NCBI GenBank assembly: GCA_903824725.1
Contig: CAIJXU010000080.1
Span: 1-35,511, forward strand
From: an uncultured Bacteroidota bacterium
GTDB lineage: Bacteria; Bacteroidota; Bacteroidia; Chitinophagales; Chitinophagaceae
Direction: 5' to 3'
DNA length: 35,511 bases
The notes beneath the pieces were generated by a model that had not been told where the DNA came from, did not search any database, and saw only the letters and a program-made list of their open reading frames with translations. This document shows positions 1 through 7,083 of the stretch, one piece after another (the first letter of the stretch is position 1; every line of letters begins with the position of its first letter). The position numbers and the translations under genes are program-made.

Positions 1-21
1 AATTATATATAGATAATACAT

Positions 22-56
22 AAAAAATAAAAGCCAATCAATTAATGACTGGCTTT
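22..56 (-). terminator. Rho-independent terminator of tRNA-Ala
   Basis: Read on the minus strand just after the tRNA 3' end, AAAGCCA pairs with TGGCTTT (7 bp). An A/C mismatch and three more pairs follow, around a 5-nt loop. A T-rich tail (TATTTTTT) comes next. Hairpin plus T tract in this position fits an intrinsic terminator for the tRNA transcript. Confidence 0.7.
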
Positions 57-57
57 G

Positions 58-130
<73 letters not shown>

Positions 131-136
131 TTATTT

Positions 137-208
137 TTAAAACCGCCTACCTTCCCGATTTTCATTCGGGACGCTCTACCAATCCCGAGAACTCGGGACT
201 AATTCCCC
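137..208 (-). pseudogene. Decayed tRNA-Ala copy remodelled by two palindromes
   Basis: On the minus strand this repeats pieces of the neighbouring tRNA-Ala in order: GGGGAATTAG (208-199), TTGGTAGAGCG (182-172) and AGGTxGGCGGTT (152-141). The D-arm segment CTCAG is replaced by the perfect 16-nt palindrome TCCCGAGTTCTCGGGA (183-198). The whole anticodon arm is replaced by a 19-nt hairpin with TCCCGA/TCGGGA ends (153-171). The 3' acceptor strand is missing and no anticodon remains, so it cannot be a functional tRNA. It sits between the promoter at 217-246 and the intact tRNA, so it is probably transcribed as a structured leader. That it derives from a tandem tRNA duplication is inference. Confidence 0.7.
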
Positions 209-216
209 AATTGGTG

Positions 217-246
217 CAAAAGTAAGCGCAAATTGTTTAACTGCAA
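217..246 (-). promoter_or_regulatory. Bacteroidota-type promoter for the tRNA-Ala unit
   Basis: On the minus strand a TTG (-33 element, 246-244) is followed by 19 nt and then TACTTTTG (224-217), a perfect match to the phylum's TAnnTTTG -7 box. The predicted start is near 210, immediately before the decayed tRNA copy and upstream of the intact tRNA-Ala. Confidence 0.7.
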
Positions 247-303
247 GGGGGGAAATAGCTTTAATTCAATTCTTTATTCCGGAAAATAATTTTCTGTACA
301 TTT

Positions 304-573
304 CTATTTACGCAACAATATGTTTAAATAGATAAATAGGGAATAAAAAAAGGTTAAATAAAATAAAATTTTATAATTAGGCTTATCTGTGCTTTTTTCT
401 TTAAAATACAAATAAACCATACTTGCAATTACAAATAAAAAGGTGCTTATTAATCTTGCCCAAAGCCTATGAACTGGGTCAATAAAACTATCCCTGATAT
501 ACCAAGTTGCCGTAACGATTGTACATACAGAAATGTAGATTAGAATTGATTCTTTAATTTTTATTGATTTCAT
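304..573 (-). CDS. Small hypothetical membrane protein (89 aa)
   Basis: I do not recognise this protein. It is 89 residues with three likely membrane helices at about 10-26, 41-57 and 67-87. A polar RDS..DPVHRLW segment joins helices 1 and 2, and a lysine-rich KEKSTDKPN loop joins helices 2 and 3. It has no catalytic motif. It starts 45 nt after the stop of the lipoprotein gene on the same strand, so the two are probably co-transcribed. Both lie inside a segment flanked by tRNA-5'-end/promoter duplications (about 200-233 and 1478-1512), which suggests accessory DNA. Base composition is very AT-rich. The frame is open and the hydrophobic pattern is coherent, but expression is not supported by a clear promoter. 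Confidence 0.55.
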   Translation of the reverse strand: MKSIKIKESILIYISVCTIVTATWYIRDSFIDPVHRLWARLISTFLFVIASMVYLYFKEKSTDKPNYKILFYLTFFYSLFIYLNILLRK

Positions 574-618
574 TATTTGAAAATTATTTATGTAAATGTA
601 TTAAATAAGTCTTAACAA

Positions 619-1341
619 CTAAATAGGATTTGAAGCTCTGCATGCTTGCCAACGTTTAACAACATTGATTTTACAACTATACTCTTTTAAATAAGCTAAG
701 CCTGACAATGTAAGGGTTATACCTAAATTAACTGGGGTTGGTAAAATAAGTCCAATCTGCGCTGCTATCAAATCCCAACTTAATGCTTCGCTACAATCTT
801 CAATCCCATAAGCGTAATTTTTAGAACAATCGTCAGCCAACATGAAAGGCTTTACTGATTGAGCAGAATCTGATTTGGAAAGTAAAAATGCAAATTTGAA
901 TATCGCTAAAAGACATTCCTTATTGCGCTTATAGAGTTCAGGAAATGCCGCAAATACTTCTAAAAATAAAGTGTTATTAGTAAGCGTATATTTAACAATT
1001 ATATCGGCATTTTTGTACCCTAATTTCAAAAGAAATATTTTAAGAGCATTTTCATTTTCTATAGAGGCTGCTTCATTAAAATCATTTTTATCAATAATTC
1101 TTTCTTGTTGTGGAAGTGAATTATTTTTTATTGCAGTATCAATATCACTTATATTAAGTAATATGGATTTGAACTCAGTTGATAAAGAAATTTGCTTTGC
1201 TAATGCCGAGTCCGATAGGATAACGTTTTGATTGACTTGCAATTGATTCTTACTACAACTATAAATTGTAATCGAAAATAATAATGAAAGTGAAGCATAT
1301 CCAAAAATTATCCATCTATTAAATTGTTTCATTTTGTTCAT
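619..1341 (-). CDS. Hypothetical lipoprotein (240 aa)
   Basis: The N-terminus has a basic stretch, a hydrophobic helix (about 11-25) and the lipobox-like ITIYSC followed by SKN, as in Bacteroidota lipoproteins. The predicted lipid-modified Cys is C29. The mature part has no family I recognise. It has an amphipathic helical region (about 95-160), a Cys-containing stretch around LADDCSKNYAYGIEDCSEA, and a hydrophobic segment near 195-215 with GLILPTPVNLGITLTLSGLA-like character, which might be membrane-interacting. The C-terminus is RWQACRASNPI. Met4 is an equally plausible start. Possible upstream promoters are a weak box at 1412-1419 and the strong orphan tRNA-type promoter at 1496-1527. It shares an operon with the small membrane protein at 304-573. 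Confidence 0.65.
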   Translation of the reverse strand: MNKMKQFNRWIIFGYASLSLLFSITIYSCSKNQLQVNQNVILSDSALAKQISLSTEFKSILLNISDIDTAIKNNSLPQQERIIDKNDFNEAASIENENALKIFLLKLGYKNADIIVKYTLTNNTLFLEVFAAFPELYKRNKECLLAIFKFAFLLSKSDSAQSVKPFMLADDCSKNYAYGIEDCSEALSWDLIAAQIGLILPTPVNLGITLTLSGLAYLKEYSCKINVVKRWQACRASNPI

Positions 1342-1411
1342 TTTTTTATGAATTCAAATAAACACAATTGAAAGATTTGTTTTTGCAGTATTTATACTAA
1401 TAAAGGATATA

Positions 1412-1419
1412 CAAATGTA
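1412..1419 (-). promoter_or_regulatory. Possible -7 box for the 240-aa lipoprotein gene
   Basis: TACATTTG on the minus strand matches TAnnTTTG. It lies about 70 nt upstream of the ATG at 1341. No -33 element is visible at the right spacing, so the call is weak. The promoter at 1496-1527 is the stronger candidate. Confidence 0.3.
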
Positions 1420-1463
1420 CCCATTAGTAATAATTAGAAGCAGGTAAATAAAGTATTAATATT

Positions 1464-1485
1464 TTCTCAACCACTGTAATTCCCC
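1464..1485 (-). pseudogene. Short relic of a tRNA 5' half
   Basis: On the minus strand GGGGAATTA is followed by CAGTGGTTGAGA, which resembles the start and D-arm of the tRNA-Ala at 58-130 (GGGGAATTA, then CAGTTGGTAGAG), with two bases missing between the blocks. Homology then fades. It lies 9 nt past a promoter whose core matches the one upstream of the tRNA-Ala unit. The match is short, so chance resemblance is possible, but its position behind a matching promoter supports common descent. Confidence 0.45.
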
Positions 1486-1495
1486 TAGGAGGGAG

Positions 1496-1527
1496 CAAAA
1501 GTAAGAGCAAATACTTTAAAATACAAA
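1496..1527 (-). promoter_or_regulatory. Orphan tRNA-type promoter
   Basis: On the minus strand TTTG (1527-1524), a 20-nt spacer and TACTTTTG (1503-1496) form a complete Bacteroidota promoter. The core ATTTGCxCTTACTTTTGC equals that of the tRNA-Ala promoter at 217-233 except for one base. No intact RNA gene follows, only a tRNA 5' relic. It would now produce a leader of about 150 nt into the 240-aa lipoprotein gene. Confidence 0.6.
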
Positions 1528-1559
1528 GGAAGAATTAAAACAGTTAAAAGTTAACCCCT

Positions 1560-2198
1560 TTATTCTAAAACGAATTTGGTAACTCTTTGTATTGAGTCAA
1601 ATATAATTTTTGAAAAAAGCTTATCCACGGGAACTTCCATAGAATATTTTAAATTACCTACTACTGTTACCGTATCCCCTTTCATTGCATAAATGGGGCC
1701 AAAAATAGTATTAATCTCTCCTGTGCTTGAGTTGGAATAGGATGTGCCATTAACAGTAGGCACTAAATAAGAAGCGTAGGATTTTAAAACGCCTAATTCA
1801 ACAGTAGTTAACTTGCCTGTATAAGGATTAAAATAAGTTTTATAAATGATTGCGACATTATCACCAGGCTTTAAAAGCCAATAGTGATCAGATTCCCATT
1901 CGACTCTAAAATCAACAGGCGAAGGAATTTGATTTGGCTTTCCATTAATTAAAACCCTACCCGTGATTCTTGAAAAACTTTGATTCGATGATGGATTTAA
2001 TGGCATGTGATAAAAGCCATTTTTATCAACCATTAAAGATCTTGTACCTGAAGGATTTAAAGCTGAATCTATTGTATATGAAATAGTATAAACAGGTAGG
2101 ACTATTTTATCATCAGCTTCCTTACTACAAGAAAAAGCAAATACTGTTATACAAATTAATGTAAAATGAAAAAATATATTTACTTTATTTTGAAGCAT
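1560..2198 (-). CDS. Hypothetical lipoprotein (212 aa)
   Basis: The signal peptide has a hydrophobic core at about 8-22 (FFHFTLICITVFAF) and the lipobox FAFSC followed by SKEADDK, so an SPII lipoprotein is expected. The mature part is mostly beta-strand-like, with alternating polar and hydrophobic residues, many Ser/Thr/Asn, and phrases such as VEWESDHYWLLKPGDNV and GPIYAMKGDTVTVVGNL. I recognise no domain. It begins 48 nt after the citrate synthase stop on the same strand, without a -7 box of its own, so it may be read through from that gene. A surface or periplasmic binding role would be a guess. Confidence 0.65.
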   Translation of the reverse strand: MLQNKVNIFFHFTLICITVFAFSCSKEADDKIVLPVYTISYTIDSALNPSGTRSLMVDKNGFYHMPLNPSSNQSFSRITGRVLINGKPNQIPSPVDFRVEWESDHYWLLKPGDNVAIIYKTYFNPYTGKLTTVELGVLKSYASYLVPTVNGTSYSNSSTGEINTIFGPIYAMKGDTVTVVGNLKYSMEVPVDKLFSKIIFDSIQRVTKFVLE

Positions 2199-2246
2199 AC
2201 TTTTTAAACACTTTACGAAATCATGGGCTTTGAGTTAGGAAAGATA

Positions 2247-3563
2247 TTAAATATCACCCTTCCCTTCAATCCAAAGTTTGACTGCGTCAGTGGTCACGGA
2301 TTTTGGTCGTTCTAATGGGAATCCTAATGCACGATCCCATGTTAAACTTGCTAAAACACCTAAGGCTCTACTGACTGCAAATAAAACGGTATAAAATTCA
2401 TATTCAACGATACCATAATGTACTAATAATGCACCGCTGTGCGCATCTACATTGGGCCAAGGATTTTTTACTTTTCCTAAGGATTCTAAAATGGGAGGTA
2501 CTGTTTCATAAATTTTCCAAACTGTGTTCACTAACTTATCATCAGGTAAATGTTTTTTACCAAAAGCCATTTGTGCAGTAAATCTTGGATCCGTTTTTCG
2601 CAAAACAGCATGTCCATAACCTGGAACTACTTTCCCTGATGCTAAGGTTTTTTGAACATATTCAGCAATTTGAGCAGCAGTAGGATCATCAGTTCCAATT
2701 GATTCTTGCATTTCAAATATCCATTTGATCACTTCTTGATTGGCTAATCCATGTAATGGACCTGCTAGTCCATTCATACCTGCTGCATAACTTAAATATG
2801 GATCGCTTAAAGCAGATCCTACTAAATGTGTTGTGTGTGCAGATACATTTCCTCCTTCATGATCGGCATGTATTGTCATATACAAGCGCATTAATTCTTT
2901 TGTGCTTTCATCTTCAAAGCCCATCATGTATGCTAAGTTTCCTGCCCAATCTAATAAACCATTGGGATGAATGTGTTCACTATTTTTATATTTTCTTCGA
3001 TAGATATATGCAGCTACTCTAGGTAAGCGTGCAATTAAATCCATTGAATCATCATAAGTGTATTGCCAGTAATCTTTTTTATTCATTCCTTTAGCATACT
3101 CCTGTGAAAATTTACTTTCAGTTTGTAATGCCATGACACCTGCCACAAACATAGTCATCGGATGTGTTGACAATGGCAATGCATCAATCACATCAAAAAC
3201 ATGTGAAGGAACATGACTACGACGCTGCCAATTACTAGTGATTTCCTTTACATCAGAATCATTTGGAATTTCACCAATCATCATTAAATAAAATAAACCT
3301 TCGGGCAAAGGCTCGTCTCCTTTGGGCGCCTTTGGTAATTTTGCTTGTAATTCAGGAATGGAAAACCCTCTAAATCTTATACCTTCTTGTGGATCTAATA
3401 AACTAGTTTCAGTGACTAAGCCAGTGATCCCACGCATACCTTGATACACCTGAGCTAAAGTCACTTCACCCACTTTTTTATCACCGTGCTGTTTTAGTAA
3501 TTCTTTTATTTCAATGGCGGCTGCCGTTGCTTTTTTCTCAAACCGATCCTTTATATCTTCCAT
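2247..3563 (-). CDS. gltA: Citrate synthase, mitochondrial/eukaryotic type
   Basis: Condenses acetyl-CoA and oxaloacetate to citrate at the entry of the TCA cycle, in the cytoplasm. At 438 residues it matches the eukaryotic length. Long stretches resemble mitochondrial citrate synthase as I remember it: MRGITGLVTETSLLDP (43-58), GIRFRGFSIPE (61-71), SDHEGGNVSAH-like ADHEGGNVSAH (233-243), LVGSALSDPYLS and NGLAGPLHGLANQEV (264-278). The catalytic triad is visible as H271 (PLHGLANQE), H318 (GYGHAVLRKTDPR) and D373 (NVDAHSG). The usual bacterial type II N-terminal NADH-sensing region is absent, so allosteric NADH inhibition is not expected (inference). A promoter box lies at 3603-3610, giving a leader of about 35 nt. 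Confidence 0.97.
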   Translation of the reverse strand: MEDIKDRFEKKATAAAIEIKELLKQHGDKKVGEVTLAQVYQGMRGITGLVTETSLLDPQEGIRFRGFSIPELQAKLPKAPKGDEPLPEGLFYLMMIGEIPNDSDVKEITSNWQRRSHVPSHVFDVIDALPLSTHPMTMFVAGVMALQTESKFSQEYAKGMNKKDYWQYTYDDSMDLIARLPRVAAYIYRRKYKNSEHIHPNGLLDWAGNLAYMMGFEDESTKELMRLYMTIHADHEGGNVSAHTTHLVGSALSDPYLSYAAGMNGLAGPLHGLANQEVIKWIFEMQESIGTDDPTAAQIAEYVQKTLASGKVVPGYGHAVLRKTDPRFTAQMAFGKKHLPDDKLVNTVWKIYETVPPILESLGKVKNPWPNVDAHSGALLVHYGIVEYEFYTVLFAVSRALGVLASLTWDRALGFPLERPKSVTTDAVKLWIEGKGDI

Positions 3564-3602
3564 ACAACAAGTATTTTATTAAAACCCGTTTAAATTTGGA
3601 CA

Positions 3603-3610
3603 CAAAGTTA
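3603..3610 (-). promoter_or_regulatory. -7 box for citrate synthase
   Basis: TAACTTTG on the minus strand matches TAnnTTTG and would start transcription near 3597, about 35 nt before the gltA ATG. No -33 element at the usual spacing was seen. It lies just after the stop of the upstream lptF-type gene. Confidence 0.5.
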
Positions 3611-3624
3611 ACTAAAAAACCGGC

Positions 3625-4716
3625 TTATTTTGGTGCTTTTTTATACAAATAGTAGACCACCCAAATAAAAATCATATTGGGTATCCAAGCGGCTAACATG
3701 GGTGGTAAATTCCCCTTGGTTGAAAAGATGGTTGAGAACCTATCGGTAATAATGAATAATGCAGCAATAGTGAATCCCATAGCCAAATGTGAGCCACTTC
3801 CGCCTCTCACTTTTCGACCTGCAATAATAGCACCAATTAAAGTTAAAAGTAATACCGTAACAGCTGTAGCATCTCGACGATACCTTTCAATCTTTAATTC
3901 ATTTAATCCTTCAGAGCCCCTCATTTCTTCTAATTGAATTTGATTTATGAGTTGAGGCGTCGTGAGTTTGTCTTTAGTATATCTGTCTTTTTCTAAATCA
4001 ACTGGCTTAAATGAAAATTTTTTGTGTACGCTGGGGGTATAACTCACCTCTTCTCTATTTTCAAATACTTTGCGTTCCAACACATCATTTAATAACCAAT
4101 CCTTATTTGCAGTATCATACAAAATCATATCTGCCCTAGTATTAGAAATTACTTTACCATTTTTTACTTTATAAGAAAAAAAAGTACCTCCTCTATTATT
4201 GGCAGTATCGTAGTTATATATACCAGCATAAGTGACTGAGTCAATTTTAAAATAAATATCCGAGGAAGATTGCAGTAATGCATTGTATGAAGAATGGGCA
4301 TCTACATAAGCCGCCTCAAATCCTCCCCTAATTTTTTCGGCTTTAGGTATCATCCATTGATTAGATACCCATAAAAATAAACCTAAAAAACATCCTCCAA
4401 AAACATAGGGCCTAAGCCAACGGTTATAGGAAGTGCCGCTTGCAATGATGGCCACAATTTCAGTCTGCTCCGCCATCTTTGAAGTAAAGAAAATAACAGC
4501 GATAAAAACAAATAAAGGAAATAATAAGGCAATGATATGTGGGATAAAGCCATAATAATAATGCGTGATGATTTCACCCGCAGATAAACCTGACTTTACA
4601 AAGTCATCCGTTTTTTCACTTGCATCAATCACTATCGCAATAACTGCAAATAAACATATGGAGAAGACAAAAACAGCTAAGAATTTTTTTAATATGTACC
4701 AGTCTAGTTTTTTCAA
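3625..4716 (-). CDS. LptF/LptG-family permease (YjgP/YjgQ)
   Basis: Inner-membrane permease subunit of the lipopolysaccharide transport ABC machine (LptB2FG). The 363-residue architecture is typical: three N-terminal helices (about 12-30, 51-78, 101-122), a periplasmic beta-jellyroll-like domain (about 130-280), and three C-terminal helices (about 283-300, 309-324, 340-358). The N-terminal LDWYILKKFLAVFVFSI and the segment EIVAIIASGTSYNRWLRP (the coupling region to the ATPase) are family hallmarks. F and G subtypes cannot be separated safely from sequence alone in this phylum. It starts 14 nt after the tgt stop, so tgt and this gene form a probable operon. Confidence 0.9.
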   Translation of the reverse strand: MKKLDWYILKKFLAVFVFSICLFAVIAIVIDASEKTDDFVKSGLSAGEIITHYYYGFIPHIIALLFPLFVFIAVIFFTSKMAEQTEIVAIIASGTSYNRWLRPYVFGGCFLGLFLWVSNQWMIPKAEKIRGGFEAAYVDAHSSYNALLQSSSDIYFKIDSVTYAGIYNYDTANNRGGTFFSYKVKNGKVISNTRADMILYDTANKDWLLNDVLERKVFENREEVSYTPSVHKKFSFKPVDLEKDRYTKDKLTTPQLINQIQLEEMRGSEGLNELKIERYRRDATAVTVLLLTLIGAIIAGRKVRGGSGSHLAMGFTIAALFIITDRFSTIFSTKGNLPPMLAAWIPNMIFIWVVYYLYKKAPK

Positions 4717-4730
4717 GGTTACTATTTAAA

Positions 4731-5870
4731 TTATAAGCGTTTACTAATTTGTTCTACCATTGATTTTTTCCAACTCGAATAATCGCCTGCTTGAATATGC
4801 AAACGAGCTTCCCCTACCAACCAAAGATAAAAAGATAGATTCTGAATACTGGCTAATTGCAAGCCCAATATTTCATCTGCCACAAATAAATGTCGACAAT
4901 AGGATTTCGTATAATATTGACTAAGTTCATTAGGCAAGTTTGGATCCAATGGCGTAAAGTCCTTTGCCCATTTTAAGTTTCTAATATTAATAACCCCTTG
5001 TGTTGTAAAAATCATACCGTTACGACCATTGCGGGTAGGCATGACACAATCAAACATATCCACTCCTAAATCGATGGCTTCCAATATATTCCATGGCGTG
5101 CCCACGCCCATTAAATACCTAGGTTTATGAACTGGAAGGTTTTCACAACAAAGTGCTGTAAAATCATATAATTGTTGTTCAGGCTCCCCCACACTTAATC
5201 CTCCAATGGCATTACCCACCGCATTTTTTGAACTAATATATTCACAAGATGCTTTTCGTAAATCTTCAAAAATGCCCCCTTGAACAATGGGAAATAAATT
5301 TTGTGTATAACCATATTTATCTGGTGTATTATCAAACTGATTGAAACATTTATCCAACCAAACATGCGTTAAATCCATACTCTTTTTAACATAGTCATAT
5401 TCACTTGGAAAGGGCGGGCATTCATCAAATGCCATGATGATATCTCCTCCAATGCTTCTTTGTATATCCATCACTTTTTCAGGACTAAATAAATGTTTAC
5501 TCCCATCAATATGTGACTGAAATAAGACACCCTCAGGTTTAATTTTACGATTATTGGCTAATGAAAAAACTTGATAGCCTCCACTGTCTGTTAATATGGG
5601 CCGATCCCATCCCATGAATTTATGCAATCCGCCAGCAGCTTCAAGCACTTCTAATCCTGGACGTAAATATAAATGATAGGTATTCCCAAGAATGATTTGT
5701 GCATTAATATCCTTCTTAAGTTGTTGTTGCGTGACTGCTTTCACTGAACCAACAGTACCCACAGGCATAAATATAGGAGTTTCAATCACCCCATGGTCTG
5801 TGGTTATTTTACCTGCCCTAGCCGAGCCAATTTTACTTTGAGTTTGAAGTTCAAATTTGAGTGCCGCCAT
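4731..5870 (-). CDS. tgt: tRNA-guanine(34) transglycosylase (queuosine synthesis)
   Basis: Exchanges guanine 34 of GUN-anticodon tRNAs for preQ1. The 379 residues are collinear with the family. The substrate loop TDSGGYQVFSL carries D95, QGG is at 197-199, GGLSVGEP at 223-230, and DMFDCVMPTRNGRNG carries the predicted nucleophile D274. Oddity: the C-terminal zinc site (CxCxxC...H) has lost all three cysteines. The aligned stretch is NLPNELSQYYTKSYCRHLF (311-329), in which the His is kept. A structural change in this lineage rather than loss of function is my reading, because every catalytic motif is intact. The ATG is only 4 nt after a TACCTTTG box, so the mRNA is probably leaderless. Confidence 0.95.
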   Translation of the reverse strand: MAALKFELQTQSKIGSARAGKITTDHGVIETPIFMPVGTVGSVKAVTQQQLKKDINAQIILGNTYHLYLRPGLEVLEAAGGLHKFMGWDRPILTDSGGYQVFSLANNRKIKPEGVLFQSHIDGSKHLFSPEKVMDIQRSIGGDIIMAFDECPPFPSEYDYVKKSMDLTHVWLDKCFNQFDNTPDKYGYTQNLFPIVQGGIFEDLRKASCEYISSKNAVGNAIGGLSVGEPEQQLYDFTALCCENLPVHKPRYLMGVGTPWNILEAIDLGVDMFDCVMPTRNGRNGMIFTTQGVINIRNLKWAKDFTPLDPNLPNELSQYYTKSYCRHLFVADEILGLQLASIQNLSFYLWLVGEARLHIQAGDYSSWKKSMVEQISKRL

Positions 5871-5874
5871 AGGA

Positions 5875-5882
5875 CAAAGGTA
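5875..5882 (-). promoter_or_regulatory. -7 box, leaderless tgt promoter
   Basis: TACCTTTG on the minus strand, followed by TCCT and then the tgt ATG at 5870. Four nucleotides between box and start codon imply a leaderless or nearly leaderless transcript for the tgt-lptF/G unit. Confidence 0.65.
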
Positions 5883-5943
5883 AGGTCAAAAAGGATGTTT
5901 TCCACATTCATTATTGGGGTGAAATAACTGAGCATGCATGCTT

Positions 5944-5951
5944 TACTTTTG
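5944..5951 (+). promoter_or_regulatory. -7 box, leaderless glycosyltransferase promoter
   Basis: TACTTTTG followed by TAAG and then ATG at 5956. The geometry (box, 4 nt, ATG) is the same as for tgt. It rules against the in-frame ATG at 5938, which lies upstream of the box. Confidence 0.6.
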
Positions 5952-5955
5952 TAAG

Positions 5956-7083
5956 ATGCTAACTAACCCAATGATGGCACCTATCATGATAGGCGCCTTT
6001 ATACTTATTATTGCCATTCAGCTATTTTATTACTTGTTTTTCTTTTTAAGATTATCGGTTTATAAGAAAAAAACCAAGCAAGTTAATGTGGAACATCCTA
6101 TTTCGGTAGTCATATGTGCTCGCGACGAAGCCCCTAATTTAGCCAATAATTTACCAGGCGTTTTGGTCCAACAATACAGTACCACACATGAGGTTGTTTT
6201 AGTGAACGATAATTCAGAAGATGAAACAAAATATTTAATTGAAGAATTTAAAAAATCATTCAAGAATTTAAACCCCGTTTTACTATCTCAGGAAGCAAAG
6301 ATGATCAATGGGAAAAAATTTCCTTTGTCTATTGGTATCAAGTCCGCAAAAAATGAAACCTTATTATTAACCGATGCCGACTGCGTTCCTGCAAGTGAGC
6401 ATTGGATGCAACTAATGCAAGATGGGTACGATGATGATATAGAAATTGTATTAGGCTATGGCGCTTACAGAAAGAAGCCGGGCATTTTAAATAAGTTAAT
6501 TCGTTTTGAGACTTTTCAAACAGCACTTCAATATTTCTCTTATGCATTAGCAGGCTTGCCTTATATGGGCGTGGGTCGTAATTTATCCTATAAGAAAGAA
6601 GTTTTTATACGCAATAAAGGATTTTCTTCAATCAATCAAATGCCAAGTGGTGACGATGATTTATTTATTAATCAAGTGGCTACTAATAAAAATACAGCTA
6701 TCGTAATTGAACATGATGCCCATACGATTAGTGAGCCCAAAACTACTTTTCATGATTGGATGAATCAAAAATACCGACATTATACTACTAGTAAGTATTA
6801 CAAAAAAAAGCACGCTGCCTTATTAGGTATTTTTGCTTTAAGCCAATTTTTAGTATATCCTGTTTTAATTGCTTCTTTATTTTTTACACAACAATACATT
6901 CTTGTGATTAGTTTATGGGCATTAAGGATGCTGGTGCAAGGCAGCATTTTACGCACCACCATGAAAAAATTAAATGAATTAGATTTATGGCCTTGGTTCA
7001 TATTGTTCGATTTTTGGTCTATGTTCTATTATTTATTTACCTTGCCTAGTGTATGGAAAGCCCCACAGAAAAATTGGAACTAA
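5956..7083 (+). CDS. Membrane-associated family 2 glycosyltransferase
   Basis: Transfers a sugar from an activated nucleotide donor; the acceptor is unknown. After an N-terminal membrane helix (about 10-32 of 375 aa) comes a GT-A fold: PISVVICARDEAPNLANNLP, then VVLVNDNSEDET, then the metal-binding LLLTDADCVP (D140xD142), a later SGDDDLFINQ acid motif, and QKYRHYTTSKYY in the place of the QxxRW acceptor motif. Two to three C-terminal helices follow, as in processive or polyisoprenyl-linked membrane GT2 enzymes. I chose ATG 5956 because the -7 box 5944-5951 ends 4 nt before it; a longer in-frame start at 5938 would precede transcription. Its 3' end overlaps rsmG by 31 nt, so translation is probably coupled. 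Confidence 0.88.
   Translation: MLTNPMMAPIMIGAFILIIAIQLFYYLFFFLRLSVYKKKTKQVNVEHPISVVICARDEAPNLANNLPGVLVQQYSTTHEVVLVNDNSEDETKYLIEEFKKSFKNLNPVLLSQEAKMINGKKFPLSIGIKSAKNETLLLTDADCVPASEHWMQLMQDGYDDDIEIVLGYGAYRKKPGILNKLIRFETFQTALQYFSYALAGLPYMGVGRNLSYKKEVFIRNKGFSSINQMPSGDDDLFINQVATNKNTAIVIEHDAHTISEPKTTFHDWMNQKYRHYTTSKYYKKKHAALLGIFALSQFLVYPVLIASLFFTQQYILVISLWALRMLVQGSILRTTMKKLNELDLWPWFILFDFWSMFYYLFTLPSVWKAPQKNWN

Noticed and set aside
304..1341. Toxin-antitoxin or immunity pair formed by the small membrane protein and the lipoprotein
   Set aside because: The gene pairing alone is suggestive, but no family, motif or overlap supports it; kept as hypothetical.
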